Positions 33,675 to 45,411 of a stretch of 64,000 nt of DNA are shown one piece after another. Each line of letters begins with the position of its first letter. Position 1 is the stretch's first letter. The stretch spans positions 78,865,159 through 78,929,158 of the forward strand of contig CM037595.1 in NCBI GenBank assembly GCA_021018995.1, read 5' to 3'. The notes under the pieces were generated by a model, which saw only the letters and a list, made by a program, of their open reading frames with translations, ran no database searches and was not told the DNA's origin. The position numbers and the translations under genes are program-made. This DNA comes from Chloranthus sessilifolius. Its lineage: Eukaryota > Streptophyta > Magnoliopsida > Chloranthales > Chloranthaceae.

Positions 33675-36099
33675 TGTTGGTGCGCGCTTTTTCTGGGTTC
33701 CTCTCGGTTCCCGTTGAATCAGTGGCTTCCAATTCTGTCCTAGTGGACTCTAGCGATGCGGCGTTTGGAATAATTAAAGTAAAAAAATAAATAATGATAG
33801 GGGTTTTCTAGGAGGATTCCTAGTTTATTAAGATCGCCAGCTACAGATATTTATCGACGCTGCAACACACTAATGATCACGCTTAAGAGCGGGTATGGGC
33901 TACTTTTATACTAAATCGTTCGCCTGCGAACATTAGCAGCATTCTGTTTCTTTAGGTTAGATAGTTTAGGTTCCTTTTAATTTCCCTTTATAGTTATAAT
34001 TCCGGTCAGTTTAAACTTCCATGATTTTGTTATGAATTTGGTTATATAGATTTATTCCAATCCGGTTAAGAGTCCAGTTAATGTTGATTTCCCAATTCTA
34101 TTAGAAGTTTAATTAATATTAGTTCCCCAATACTACGAGAAGTCCAATTAGTTTCAGTCTCCTATTGGTACAAGGAGTGCATGTATAATAGTTCTGGTGA
34201 GACTTTAATTTGTTCAGGCATATCAGGTGTACTAGAATTCTAATTGAATAAGTTATAATAATTCTATTAAAATTATAATTGTAGCAGTTATAACAGTCCT
34301 GTTAGAATTCTACTTGAAATAAAAGACTAATTTTACCGTAATTCTAAATTAAGCAAAGGAATTAATGCTAATAAAATCTGATTAAGACAGATAAACTAAT
34401 TTTTACCAAATCTAATTAAAATAAATAGACTAATTTTATAAAAATCCCTAATTAAAGCAATGAATTGACTATGCTAAAAAAAATCTAATTGAAGTAACGA
34501 AATTAATCCCATTAAATTGTAATTGAAGCAAGGAATTGATCAATTAAATTCAGATTTAAAGAGATTAATCAGTCATACTAAGATTTAAGACAATTAATTA
34601 AACATACTGAAATAAAATTACTTACTAATTAATTATACTAAAAATATAAAATTAAAGCAATTAATTAATTCTAAAATTCCTAAAAAAAGGGGTTTGGGCC
34701 CGCTATGCTAAGGATTATTGGCCTCGTTCTCGAGTACCCTTCGTAAGCTCCCTTGGGCAAATCGGGTGGCTGAAATTAAAGACAAATTGATTTTTGAATC
34801 GTAAAATAGTATTTTGAGCTTTTCAGAGTTGATTTCAGAATAATAATTATGAATTAGATTGTAAACTAGAATTAATATTTGGGATTTTTGAAAGTATTAA
34901 AAATAGGGAATTAAAGCTATAATTTAAATTTTACGGACTAAATTTGGATCCGAAATCAGGAAATCAGGCTGTATGATTAAGGACTTGTTCTAAATCAAAA
35001 GATTAGAACCAGAAATTAATGATAGGACTATAGATCGAGATTTTAGAACTAAATTAAAGTTTAAAATCGGTATATCGGACCGATAGATTGAGGACTGGTT
35101 CTAGAAACAGAGAACTAGAACCATATATATAGAATTTCGGTCCGAAAAGGGTGCTACGGTCTGAAAATAAAAAAATAATAGAATTCCTAGATCTAGAGAT
35201 TAGAAGCTATGGTTGCGAATTAAAAGATTAAATCATTACCTAAAGGTCAGGACTGCGGAGAGAAATCTCGAAGATTCGAAGCTTGAATCTCGAAATCATG
35301 ACTAGGTTGCTCTATGGGTTTGTCCTCGGAGTTCTCTGGTTTCGAAATCCCAAAAAGAATCCATTCTCTCTCAAAAAATTGCCAGCCTCCCGGGCAAATT
35401 AAGAAAAAAATCTTTTATAGGTTTTTCTTCAATTACGTGCCATTTTTTAGGCATTTAATTAAATTACGCGTCAGTTTCCTGGCGCTTAATCGCTTTGAGT
35501 TTGTCACCAACTCAGTGAGCGACCGGTTGACTTGTTCAGTGAGTTTCATAGTCCAAACAAAATTAGGGCTAACTGCGTGCGTGATGGGAGGTGCGCAATC
35601 TGATTAAGCGGTTCTTCAAAAGCGCCTATTCAAGGAAACTTAAGGGTTAAGGGTAGTGAGACTAGGTCGGGTGTAGGCCAATTGTGCGCTGGTTTTGTGG
35701 CGCTCATTTCGATCACTCGTCTGATTTCAGGCGCATGATCGAGTCTCGAATAGGTCTGAGAAGGAAAGTTTGGTCTGAAAGGGGGTCTGATTGCGCGTTT
35801 GTGGTATAGCGTGCAATCAAATTACGCGCAGGGTTTCAAGTGCTTAATTTGGGGTTGTCCGGGTCTGGTCTCTAGAATGAAGTGCAAGACTACTGTTTCA
35901 GTCTACATTCTGACTATATACTATTGTTTCAGTATATAGTCTCCCCATGTCGGGGTCTGAGCCACAGAGCTATTTTTTCAGCCTGTGTTCAACCATGTAC
36001 TATTGTTTCAGTGCATGGTTTCCATATCAGGGTTAAAAAGGATCAAAGGTTGATCGAATAAAAAATATATTCTGAGAAGGCAAAATGGGGGTGTCTATA
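33675..36099 (-). repeat. 3' LTR of Y (2425 bp)
   Basis: On the - strand it starts TATAGACACCCCC at 36099, just after the polypurine tract, and ends CGCACCAACA at 33675. The part at 35385-36099 matches the 5' LTR remnant, with roughly one difference per ten positions by eye. The middle (33.98-34.70 kb) is unusually A/T-rich, with recurring aattaat/taattgaagcaagg words. No gene is present. Confidence 0.85.
35886..36019. repeat. four-hairpin array in Y U3 (left LTR)
   Basis: Four successive inverted repeats share the loop region ACTATTGTTTCAGT or close variants. The best is GACTATATACT, ATTGTTTC, AGTATATAGTC (35912-35941). Another is ACCATGTAC...GTGCATGGT (35992-36019). The same array stands at 55386-55525 in the other LTR. 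Confidence 0.8.
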
Positions 36100-36112
36100 G
36101 ATGCCCCTCTTC
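36100..36112 (-). other. polypurine tract of Y
   Basis: On the - strand GAAGAGGGGCATC directly precedes the LTR start at 36099. It is almost the same as the X tract. Confidence 0.8.
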
Positions 36113-36639
36113 GGCGCGCTCTTGCGAAGTAAGAACTTGTCGAAGAAGTAGACACCCCTCATCCGAGGTGTCTTCTCATTTCTCTTGGGATTCACAAATG
36201 TGAATTGGTGATGCTAACATGACATGCTTGGCTTTCTTATCTATCAGCGCAAGCTAAAATGGAGCATTTGAAGGGTAAATGGTAGCTGTCGAAGGGCACA
36301 TTTCGAGTTTGTGGGTGCATGGCGCCACCCGTCGCATGGCGCAAGCTAACAGAGGGATTTTATGCAATCGAGGTATTAGGCATCAATCAAATGTCCAAAA
36401 TAAGGTCCAGGGACCGATAATAAAAAGAAGGGATAAATATTATGTAATATCGAAGGCTTTTGCAAGTCATGTCAGACTGGGCGCGTCATTGCTCACACCA
36501 ATGCGCGTCAGGCATTCCTTTTTCAATAGGCATTTGTAAGTTCTTAGATTAAATGTAGTCAATGTTCAGTTTCCCAAGGGAATAACTGGTTGATTTGGGA
36601 TAGTAATTGAGGTGTGTTTTTTTTATGAGGTATGCTCAA

Positions 36640-36935
36640 TTGAATTCCGCACAGTGGCGTGTGCGCTTGATTCATTCGGAGTTGGCCTTTAAGTTGAGGA
36701 TTCTAATCCTATAATTCTAAACCAATGGCTTTGTGCAGTGGTGTATGTGCTCGATCCAATTTCGCGCAGTGGGATATGCGCTTGATTGTAAGTTCAGAGG
36801 TTAGTCTGTAGATTGGGTAGTCTAGGTTGGGTATTCTAAGTCCTAATGTGTCTGAACCAATGATTCTGCGCAGTGGAGTATGCGCTTGATCCAATTCTGC
36901 GTAGTGGTATATGAGCTTGATTGCAGGTTCAGGCG
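36640..36935. repeat. degenerate tandem repeats with GCGCAGTGG...GTATGCGCTTGAT
   Basis: About five units (near 36652, 36737, 36768, 36870 and 36900) share cgcagtgg, a few bases, then tatgcgcttga. Pairs of units recur with roughly 120 bp spacing. Non-coding DNA of the Y 3' region. T-rich low-complexity DNA follows at 36990-37185. Confidence 0.7.
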
Positions 36936-37586
36936 GTCTTAGGAGTTAAAGGTTGGGTTCAAGTGTAATTTATGTGCGGGTGATGGGGCACTTAATTAGT
37001 TTTTTTTTAGTTTCTTGGTATTTTCGGTTTTTGGTATTTAGAGAAAGGTGAATCGAGGTCTATTCATTTTGTTGCTTTATTTTTTTTTTCTCTTTTTTTT
37101 GGTAGTTTTTTTTTTTGTTTTGTTTCTTTTGAAATAAGAGATTTTATTTTGTGAAATAAAGGTTTTTTTTTATTGTTTTTTTTTTAAAATAAAGAGGTTT
37201 TGAGATTTTGAAATTTTAGGGATTTTAACTTAAGATCAATTTGGTGGTAAAACAACAAAAAACGTGGCTTCCGAGACGTCGCTGAGTAAATCCATCGGTA
37301 CGAGATTTGTGAACCCGATCATTATTGTGGTTGTCAAGACGACACTTGGCATGCCGGATACTACATCTAACCTTCTCGACGAGTACTAATGATTGTCTCT
37401 TATGAGACGACTACAATGATTCGTGAGTCGAGAGATACGAGTTTTAAAAATATTTGATTTAATCATAGTTAACTATATTGATAGGCAATATCGAGTAATT
37501 AAGAAAAAAGTAGGTGGTACTTACCTGTGGTGATACTTACCTGGGCTGCACGCAACTTGTACGGTTCATGGCAGTGTTGTAGTGTC

Positions 37587-38355
37587 GCGATGGGACTTTG
37601 TGGTTATTATTGTGATGCAGTGCTCTGGATGTGATGTCGCGATGGGACTTTGGAGATTTCTCCTCTTCAGGTCTGCTGTGGTAGGACTTGGCAGTTGTAA
37701 TACAATGTCTTGGGATAAATGATGTCGCGATGGGATCTAAGGATTAATTCCAGAAAGAGAGAGAGAGAGAGAGAGAGAGTCCATTGCCTTAGCGATGGGA
37801 TATGACCGAGCTTTCCCTCTCTTTATCATACGGTGTGGCATGCGCTGCCTAAGCCTTCTTTTGTTTTCAGGTAGTGAGGTTTGTGATGGGACGTCGGTTG
37901 GACATAGTTAGCGATGGGACATTGGTAAGATGTTATTTGCATGATTGAACGTTGTTGTCTTTCTTTCGTGGATCTTAGGTTACAGAAGAAATCGTGTTGC
38001 ATTATGATTGATTTCGTCTTTGGGCAGTTTATTTTTGGCTTTTCGCAATGGGTCATGAGGATATGGTTAATTTATTCTGATGGGACTGGTTATTGAGGTG
38101 GTATTGCATGTGTGCACGTTATCACAGCGGGGTCTTCCTTCTTTGGTGGGGTCATGAGGGCATTGCGGTAAGAAGCGTGTGTCTTGCCGCGACGGGACTA
38201 AGGGATGATTGATGCTATAAGACGGGTGAGTATGTCTCTTTTTTTTTCTATCGAGACGGCCTGTGAAGCCACACAATGAGACAAAAGGGTGTGACCGCGA
38301 TGTGATCAAAGAATCTTGGTCGCGATGGGATAAAAGGGTCTTGACCAAGATGGGA
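37587..38355. repeat. dispersed GCGATGGGA word array
   Basis: About a dozen copies or near-copies of GCGATGGGA, often as gatgtcgcgatgggactt, spread over 770 bp at irregular spacing (for example 37587, 37638, 37727, 37792, 37911 and 38321). A (GA)n run lies at 37756-37779. No coding frame is associated. Confidence 0.7.
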
Positions 38356-38783
38356 TACAAAGGTGTAAGGGTGTAGGTTTCGTCCAAAATTAAGTATTGC
38401 ACGCCTGTTTTCGGTCGCTCAATACAATTGCACACCCATTTTCAAGCGTGCTATCTCAGACTTGAGGGGTCATTTACGTGCGTGCGTGGGCGTGTAATTA
38501 GATTATGCGCTATAATCCTTGCACGTGATTAAAGCATCACCTAGTCAGCGTACAGTCAGTGTACAAGTGGCCTTTCATATTGTGCATTATTGTGCGTTTA
38601 CAATGGGTAATTTAATTGGTTTGCACTGTCTATAGACTACACACGATCGGAGCGTCGAGTGGATGGCGCGGGCGATGATTTAATTTCGCGCTCGAGTCAG
38701 AGCGCGTGTTCTGGATTGTGAGCCACGTCAGTGGCGCGTGATCTAATTAAGCGCACGTGTTCGCGCGCGTGATTGAGTCCGTA

Positions 38784-38796
38784 CTCTATATAAGCG
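38784..38796 (+). promoter_or_regulatory. TATA box, upstream copy, Y antisense side
   Basis: CTCTATATAAGCG sits in GCGC-rich DNA. The following 200 bp (ttcattctagtttagtctc, then cgggcgatttaaccgtccgattgggatgtcgtttcttcc) resembles the stretch after the TATA box at 41353, suggesting a duplicated promoter module. Confidence 0.5.
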
Positions 38797-38849
38797 AAAG
38801 AACTTTCATTGATTTTTCATTCTAGTTTAGTCTCGAGTTTTGACCTTTT

Positions 38850-41340
38850 CTGAATATTTTGTGTTCTGAAGTTTGTGTTTAGTGATATCGGGCGATTTAA
38901 CCGTCCGATTGGGATGTCGTTTCTTCCTATATTTATAATTTCGCGTGATCTCCTTCTCGAGGTGATGCTCGTGGACGGTGTTGTTCTGGGAATGGGTGGT
39001 ATTGGGAATGAGTGCGATTGTCTTCACATCGATCCTATTTAAGGAGCAGTGAAGTTAGCGTTGAAGCAGCAGTGGTGGAGGAGGCGAAGATGGAAGAAGA
39101 GAATGGGTCAAAAGTGGCGGGATATGTTTCCCAACCAATTCTCCCTGAAGCCTCCGATTGGACGCTCCGAGTGGAATCTGCTCCTCGCTTCGTCTCAGTT
39201 TCGAACCCAATTTTTGTTTTGGGTTGTAGGTTAAAGTTTCAGGTTTTCGCTTTGGGTTATAAATTCAAGAGGTATGCCTCTAGTGATAATTATAAAATTT
39301 TAAATTATAAATGAAGGGGCATTTCTTTTGTTCTTATTGCGCCTGTCTGTTCGTTTAAATTTATTAACGGATTAGTTGGATTTATTCGATTTGTTTAACT
39401 TAGTTTTGGTCTTAGCTTAGAGTTTTAGGATTTATTTATTCAGGGCTTATCCCGATGTTAATTCGTCTTATTGAGCCTAGTTTAGAGAATTTATTTGGTT
39501 CTATTTGATTGATGGGGGTATTTTTTTTTAAACCAATCAGGGTCTCACTCTAGAGAATTATTATTTTATTTTTTTTATTTAATTTAAAGTTTTTTATGGT
39601 TTAAGGTTTGATTTTAACTTGAGTTTTAGTCTTTTGTTTGTGTTCAACATGAGGTTGAAAAAGTGTGAGTTTTCAAAGGTTCTAAATAGGTGTTAAATAT
39701 CTAATCCTATTGGTTCGTCCATTTTGCCTAGGATTTGTGTCTCTTAGGGGGTTAAGTGTTGTGTAATTATGGTTCGTCTATGTTTTTCATGGATTGTGGT
39801 CTTTCAGGGGGGTATGTGTTTGGTTTAGATTAGAAGGATTTAAAGATGTAACACTTGTCACGTATAGTTTATAAATGTGTGAGCCAAAAGTTTTGGGCTC
39901 TTGTTCTTTTTTATTTTGAGTTTGGGATTAAAAGTTTTGAGGCATTCTCTTAGGGCATTTTTTTTTAATGTCTTTTCTTCCTTTCTCTTTTGTATCCCGA
40001 GTGTTGGACCCGAAGAATTGTGTTCATTGTGTGGGCTCTTGAGAATGAACAGGATTGGGAATGCGAGGTAGCAGTCGAATTGCTGCAATGCTAAGGGAAG
40101 AGATGGAGGAGGAAAAGGTGGTAGAAAGGAAAGTCAAGGAAAAGGCAAGGTCAGAATTCTCGTGACTAATGCCTATTTTTCCTCGATAGGCCCTACAGAT
40201 TTAGCGTTAGTTGCTCCTCATTTTTAGTGTTTCCAAGGCGGGCTCCTAAGGGTCGATCTTACAAGTCCTGGGTGGTTTTCCGTGAGCCACTATTTCTTTT
40301 ATGCCGGCTCGGGGCAAGGGGAAGAGGTTATTACGGCTAGAGTTCGTTCAGGGCGCCTCCTTTCTCCGAGTTTCTCTGAGATCTCTAGTTTCCCGAATGA
40401 ACCCGGATTCAGGGATTGCCTGAACGTGCGGATTTTGAGTTTCTTGTTTTAAGTTGTATATTCAGAGGGTATGCCCTCGGTGTGTTTTGTAATTATGATT
40501 TTAATTCTTTTGTAAATTTTAGTTTAGTTTGTTTTATAGCTTATTTGATTTATTTGGAGTGTGAGATTTATTTGTTTAATTTATTTATTCTGGATCGGGG
40601 CATGTTAGGAGTACTTCTTTTATTTTGATTTAGTTTGGGCTTAGTTGGAGTGTATAAATGATGAGGACATTTTTATTTGGTCTTAGTGTATAGGCAAAAA
40701 GGGGGCATTTTTTTTCTTTTGGTTGTATAATTAATATTAATTGGGGTTGTGTGTGATATGAGGGTATTCTTTTTAGTTTTAGATCGGTGTTAGTTGAGCC
40801 AAAATTTTAGCTTTAGTCTTAGTTTGGGGCAAGTCTCCTTTTATTTATTTTAGCTTTGGTTGGGGTGTGCGAACGGTGTCAGGTGATTTTTTTTCTGTCT
40901 AGGGCGTGTATTTCTCCAAGTTTGGGGTATTCTTGAATTAGTCTTGACAAAGGGGATAGTTTGGACTAGTAATTGGTGTTAGGAATGTCCTAGTTTAGGT
41001 CCGTGAAAGAGCTATTTTGTATTCATATATTTTTTTTGTATTCCAGGAAATTGCGCGCTTCATTATGGGCGTTTAAATTAATTGCGCGCTAGTCTTAAAA
41101 CACGTATTCCAAGGCAGCAAAAGGTTATTAAGCATTAATATTCGGTCGTTTAATCAAATTAAACACAGGGTGAGCGGCGCTTGATGTGATTACGCGCCTG
41201 GAAGGCGGCGCGCAACCAAATGGTCGAGTTAGTTTGAGCGGACGACGATTAGATTGCGCGCTCTAGATAGGTCATGTAATCCGAATTATGCACTACCAAG
41301 GTGGCGAGGGATTGGTTTGGGCACCTGGATTTAAGCGCAT
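38850..41340. other. Y spacer between two promoter-like modules
   Basis: T-rich and GCGC-rich non-coding DNA. Two stretches (39.22-39.30 kb and 40.43-40.53 kb) resemble each other around ggtatgcctc and gtaattat words, consistent with an internal duplication. I see no gene. Confidence 0.5.
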
Positions 41341-41352
41341 GATTTGACTGTT

Positions 41353-41365
41353 CCCTATAAATGGC
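41353..41365 (+). promoter_or_regulatory. TATA box of the Y antisense PMD gene
   Basis: CCCTATAAATGGC lies about 170 bp upstream of the ATG at 41535, a normal plant TATA-to-start distance with a short leader. Direction is +, opposite to the element's genes. Confidence 0.6.
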
Positions 41366-42194
41366 TTAAAGTTTCTCATTTTTATTGCGCGATCCGTTTT
41401 AGTCTCTGATTCTCTGGTTTTCTTGTTTCTGTGCTCTCTGGTTTTTGTGTTTTCATGATATCTTGTGATTCGGTCGTCCGTTTCAGACGTCATTTCTTCC
41501 CTTCTCTTTAGTTTCTTGAGCTCTTCGTTCTAGGATGGAGTTTGAGGGTGGTGGTAGACCTGGTCTTACTATTTTTGAGTTGGAGAGGATGCTAGGAGCG
41601 GAGATAGGTGAGACGTCCAAGGCCCGGACCGATATTGTCGAGGAGGCGGATGTTGGGGAGGAGGTATTGGAGTTTGACCAGTCGGTGGTCAGGGAGGAGG
41701 CGCTCGAGATTGAGTAGGGGATTGTTGAGGGTGAGGGTGAGAGAGTCGAGGGTGAGATACCTGCGAGTGAGGGAGCTGAGGGTGCCGCTGTGGAGCACCA
41801 AGGTGCAGCTGTGGAGCATCTGGATCACAGGCACTTCCCGCTGGAGGATTTCTTTGCTCGAGGCCAGGTAAGCACTCACGAGCAAGAGTTCTTCCATTTC
41901 CTTAGTGGCTTAGGTTATGACGTAGGCTTATTAGGATTTGAAACCCTTCTAATTTATGTCAAACCTGCATTAATGATTGATTGTGTGCTCACTCATGCAT
42001 CATGATTGCATCTAGGGGTAGGTTATGTTTCTACTCAATTGTTCTTATCATGTTTTGCGTGTTTATTGTAAATTGCCATTGTGTCTGGGGCATATTTGAC
42101 TCGCTTTTAGTTTCTTTCTTTTTTTTAAATTCGTTTGCCTTTCATCATAAGTATGTGTCAATTTTACTATTATTGTTTGTGTTTCGTTCAATAG

Positions 42195-42710
42195 GAGCCC
42201 CCACAGCTGGCTACCAACTCAGCATGGGCCGAGTCTCATGCTTGGTATCGTGCCTTGTCGGAGTTTCAGCAGGCGCGGCTAGTGTCTTTCAGTTTCGGAC
42301 CGATTCTAGAGTTTGAGCCCTTTAAGGTTGATCGTGGCCTGATCGCGGTGATCTTGGAGAGGTGGAGGGAGGAGCATCAGACGCTTCTCTTTTCAGTTGG
42401 GATGATGTTATCAACTCTAGAGGACTGGATTCGTATCACCGGTCTTCGTTTTGAGGGCGAGTCAATCACTGGGCGGATGGCAGGACATTATTTAGAGGTG
42501 TGTGAGGAGATCTTGGGTGTGCCATATAGGTCGAGCGACTCAGGGCCAGGTGTAGTTCAGGTCACTTGGTTTTTCAATACATTTACGAGTGGCTTCGTCC
42601 CCTCGAGGCGCCATTCGAAAGCGAAGGTGACCTATGAGGCACTTTGTGCAGTAGTGGTGGCTTGGGAGTCTGTGGTGGAGCCGGGGGTAGCTGCGGATAG
42701 GGTGCTCTGA
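42195..42710 (+). pseudogene. PMD core block of the Y antisense gene
   Basis: This block holds FQQARLVSFSFGPILEFEPF, then DRGLIAVILERWREEHQT and LLFSVGMMLSTLEDWIRITG. The last aligns position by position with FHMPYAEMTLTHVDWAMITG of the X gene and with the PMD consensus tFHlp.GEMt.TLeDv..ltG. It continues with LRFEGESITGRMAGHYLEVC, as in the next PMD segment. The acceptor before it and the family order after it support a spliced gene. Confidence 0.7.
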
Positions 42711-43288
42711 GCATTTTTGATGCACTTCCTCGGTGTCGTACTTTTCTCTTCTTAGACTCGGGGATGCATCACCAGGTTATTTTTTATGATACTTGGGGAA
42801 CTGGATCGAATCCCTACCTATGCGTGGGGTGCGGCCGTGCTGGCGCATCTCTATGAGCAGCTTTACCGTCGAGGTCAGGGCATCTCATCGATCGAAGGTT
42901 TCCTTCTGTTCATCCAGGTGAGTTTTAATTAATTGGCATCGTGATGTCTTTAGTTTAGTTCATTTTTAGTCTTTTAATGGTAAACGTTTCTCCTCGTGTG
43001 TCACTGTTATTGTTGTTACTTTTCCTTTCAGTTTTGGGCATATGATTATTTCGCTTTCCTTTGTCCGAAGGTTCTGTTGATAGTGAGGTTTACGTTCTCG
43101 CAGATACGTGTGTGGAGGGAGGCGTTGAGGGGTCGTCGCTAGTCTTCAAACTTCCAGACCACGCGCGGCCACTTCGAGGATATGCATGCGGGGCAGGTAT
43201 AGATCGTCATGCATACGCTTCTTTTTTTCATTTTAGTGTTTTAGGATTTGAGTCTTCATTGAGGGTCGGCTCGTTTGTTTGGTCGTAG

Positions 43289-43561
43289 GTGATCTGGAGG
43301 CCATATGAGGATGAGGAGGATGTGGAGGTACCGGTGATTCAGTCTGGCCAGCCCTTCTTCGATGTGGACATATGGGTCCATTGTTTTGAGAGGGTGAAGA
43401 GGATCCACACTTCTCGCATGGTACGGCAGCTAGGGCTCGCTCAGGGAGTCCCTCCAAAGATTCACCATAAAGTGGCGAAGAAAATGATCGGCCCTCTTGG
43501 CCAAAATTTTATGGCACGGATGGCTCTTCAGATAGCAGATTTTAGAGTTTGGGGGGACTAG
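43289..43561 (+). pseudogene. PMD C-terminal block of the Y antisense gene
   Basis: VIWRPYEDEEDVEVPVIQSG, then WVHCFERVKRIHTSRMVRQL and GLAQGVPPKIHHKV, matches the end of PMD proteins (..w.PY......, then E.H.pdRVlRQfG..Q.iP). A splice acceptor ggtcgtag precedes it. Confidence 0.7.
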
Positions 43562-43594
43562 AGTTAGAGGGAGTATGCACGATGGTTTAGTGCA

Positions 43595-45252
43595 TTGGGA
43601 GGCGGGTGCCTCTTCACACGTCCCTTCCATGGGAGCGGCTCTTTCGCGATCGGAGGGTCGGAGTCAGCGTCAGCTTTGAGAGAGAGGCTGGCTGCATTAG
43701 AGCAGGGCCATCTCATCGCGAGCGTGCGAGGGGCATTAGATGCTCTCCACAGGGCGATGGAGCGGATGGGGTGTGCTCCTCGTCCGGATGAGGAGATGTT
43801 GCAGTCTTTAGCTTCCTCGGTTGCTCAGGCTAAGGCAGCGGAGGATGAGTTAGGGGTTTGGCTAGCAAAGGCTCGACAGCTCCTGGTGAGTTAATTTATA
43901 TTTTTTTTGTACTATGTGGACTTGGTCTTTGGGTCACTCTAACATGGTTGAGGTGTCTCATTTTTTTTTATTTTTTTTTGGACAGTCTGAGAGGGAGGGT
44001 GAGGTTGCTCGTCAGGCGGCCCTGCTGGATGTCTATCGCAGTCAGCAGCTAGCCGACCGGGAGATAGCGACCAGTCTATGTTTGAGATTGACCGATTGGT
44101 AAGTGTCTTCCTAAGTATGATTTTGTTCAATTGTTAGCATCATGAACTTGCCAACTTATATGTTTATTGTTATTCGTAGAGAGCCGAGCTGGCCGCCGGA
44201 GGTCCCGTTCTGGCATTTGATCCGTCTTCAGTTGCTTCCTCTAGCCAGGAGGATCTAGCAATGGCTCAGCTTCGGGCTGAGCTAGATCATTGGGCTAGTT
44301 CAATTCAATCTTTCATCTTGGTTTATGTCATTGCATTAGTTTATTGGGTGTCGTTGTTCTGCTTTCTTAGTAGTTGACTAATATCATGTGGTATTTTAGC
44401 GTCAGGTTGCCGAGGATCTTCAGACAAGGGAGGCGACTGCTGCCTCTCTACGTCCGGAGAGCCATATAAAGTTTCTTTTGATGTGGGATAATTATGTTTC
44501 AGTTATTCCATCTTTATTTTGTTCTGACATATCTTGTGTTGGATTATTTAGCTCTTTGTGCACTCCCCCTCAGGAGTCTATTCCTGTCCCTACTCAAGTA
44601 TGTTTTAGTTATTGTGTTTGTAGTTTATTTGTCATTATAGTATTTTTGATGTATTTATCTATTTTGGTTACAGCCGCCTACATTTGCTATCCCTCCTGTG
44701 CCTTCTGCCGATCCAGTGACCGCTGAGACAGTTGAGCGACTCCTGAGGGAGAGGCTGGATCTGGTATAGTTCTTTCCTTTTTCAAAGTTTCTTAATTTGT
44801 TCATATATATATTAGTTTTTGCTTGACTTGATGCGGTTATGCAAGTTCGTCAGCTAGAGGAGGCGCGTCTAGAGGCGACACGAGCGCGAGCCACTCCTGA
44901 GGCGAGATGAATCCTTGGGGAGATGCGGAGTCATGCTGACTTATTTACTGAGATGATTGCCACTCAGATGACTCATACTGAGGCGTTAGAGGCGGCTCGT
45001 CGAACGAGGCGGGCGGAGATGCAGGCATCCCTAGATCAACTACAGTATCATCTGCTGAGGAGTGAGCAAGGGATATATAGGCTAGCTCATCAGCTTGGTG
45101 GATCGGATTCGAGGGTGACGAGTTCCTTGACTGGACAGCCTCGTCACACGTCGCATGATCGTGCCAGGGGTGATGCTCGTGAGGATGCAGTGGTTCGTGA
45201 GGTTCTAGCGAGGTATCCTCCTCATTCTCGATCGAGGCAATCTATTAGCTAG
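43595..45252 (+). pseudogene. coiled-coil tail blocks of the Y antisense gene
   Basis: Successive short blocks are rich in A, E, R, L and Q: ALRERLAALEQGHLIASVRG, then SEREGEVARQAALLDVYRSQ (after a ttttggacag acceptor at 43984), then RAELAAGGPVLAF near 44180, ETVERLLRERLDLV near 44720 and HTEALEAARRTRRAEMQASL near 44970. GT-AG introns of about 80-150 bp separate several of them. A long coiled coil after PMD is a common layout for such proteins in retroelement-rich genomes. Confidence 0.5.
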
Positions 45253-45411
45253 ACGAGTGAGGGAGGATCTGTGGCAGGGCCTCGTCATTTAGAGGTTCTG
45301 TCGACTCCGGGTGCCAGGATTGTATTTTCAGAAGATCAGTCCACAGACTTCCAAGCTAATGATACTGGGGATAGCAGTGTTCGACCGTCCCAGCGGCAGC
45401 GTGGGGATTAG

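Larger units (their letters stand above)
41535..45411 (+). pseudogene. PMD-like gene with coiled-coil tail, antisense in Y
   Basis: This is an intron-containing + strand gene between Y integrase and the Y 3' LTR. The first block (MEFEGGGRPGLTIFELERML..., 41535-41867) is acidic and ends at GAGGCCAG/GTAAGC. The PMD block opens after gttcaatag at 42195. A further block reads WGAAVLAHLYEQLYRRGQGI up to a GTGAG donor near 42918, another opens FWAYDYFAFLCPK after tttcag at 43032, and another VIWRPYEDEEDVEV after ggtcgtag at 43289. All are in PMD order. The rest, to about 45.4 kb, is Ala/Glu/Arg/Leu-rich coiled coil with several short introns. It is broken at a few points. The family is recognised from motifs; function is unknown. 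Confidence 0.65.
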
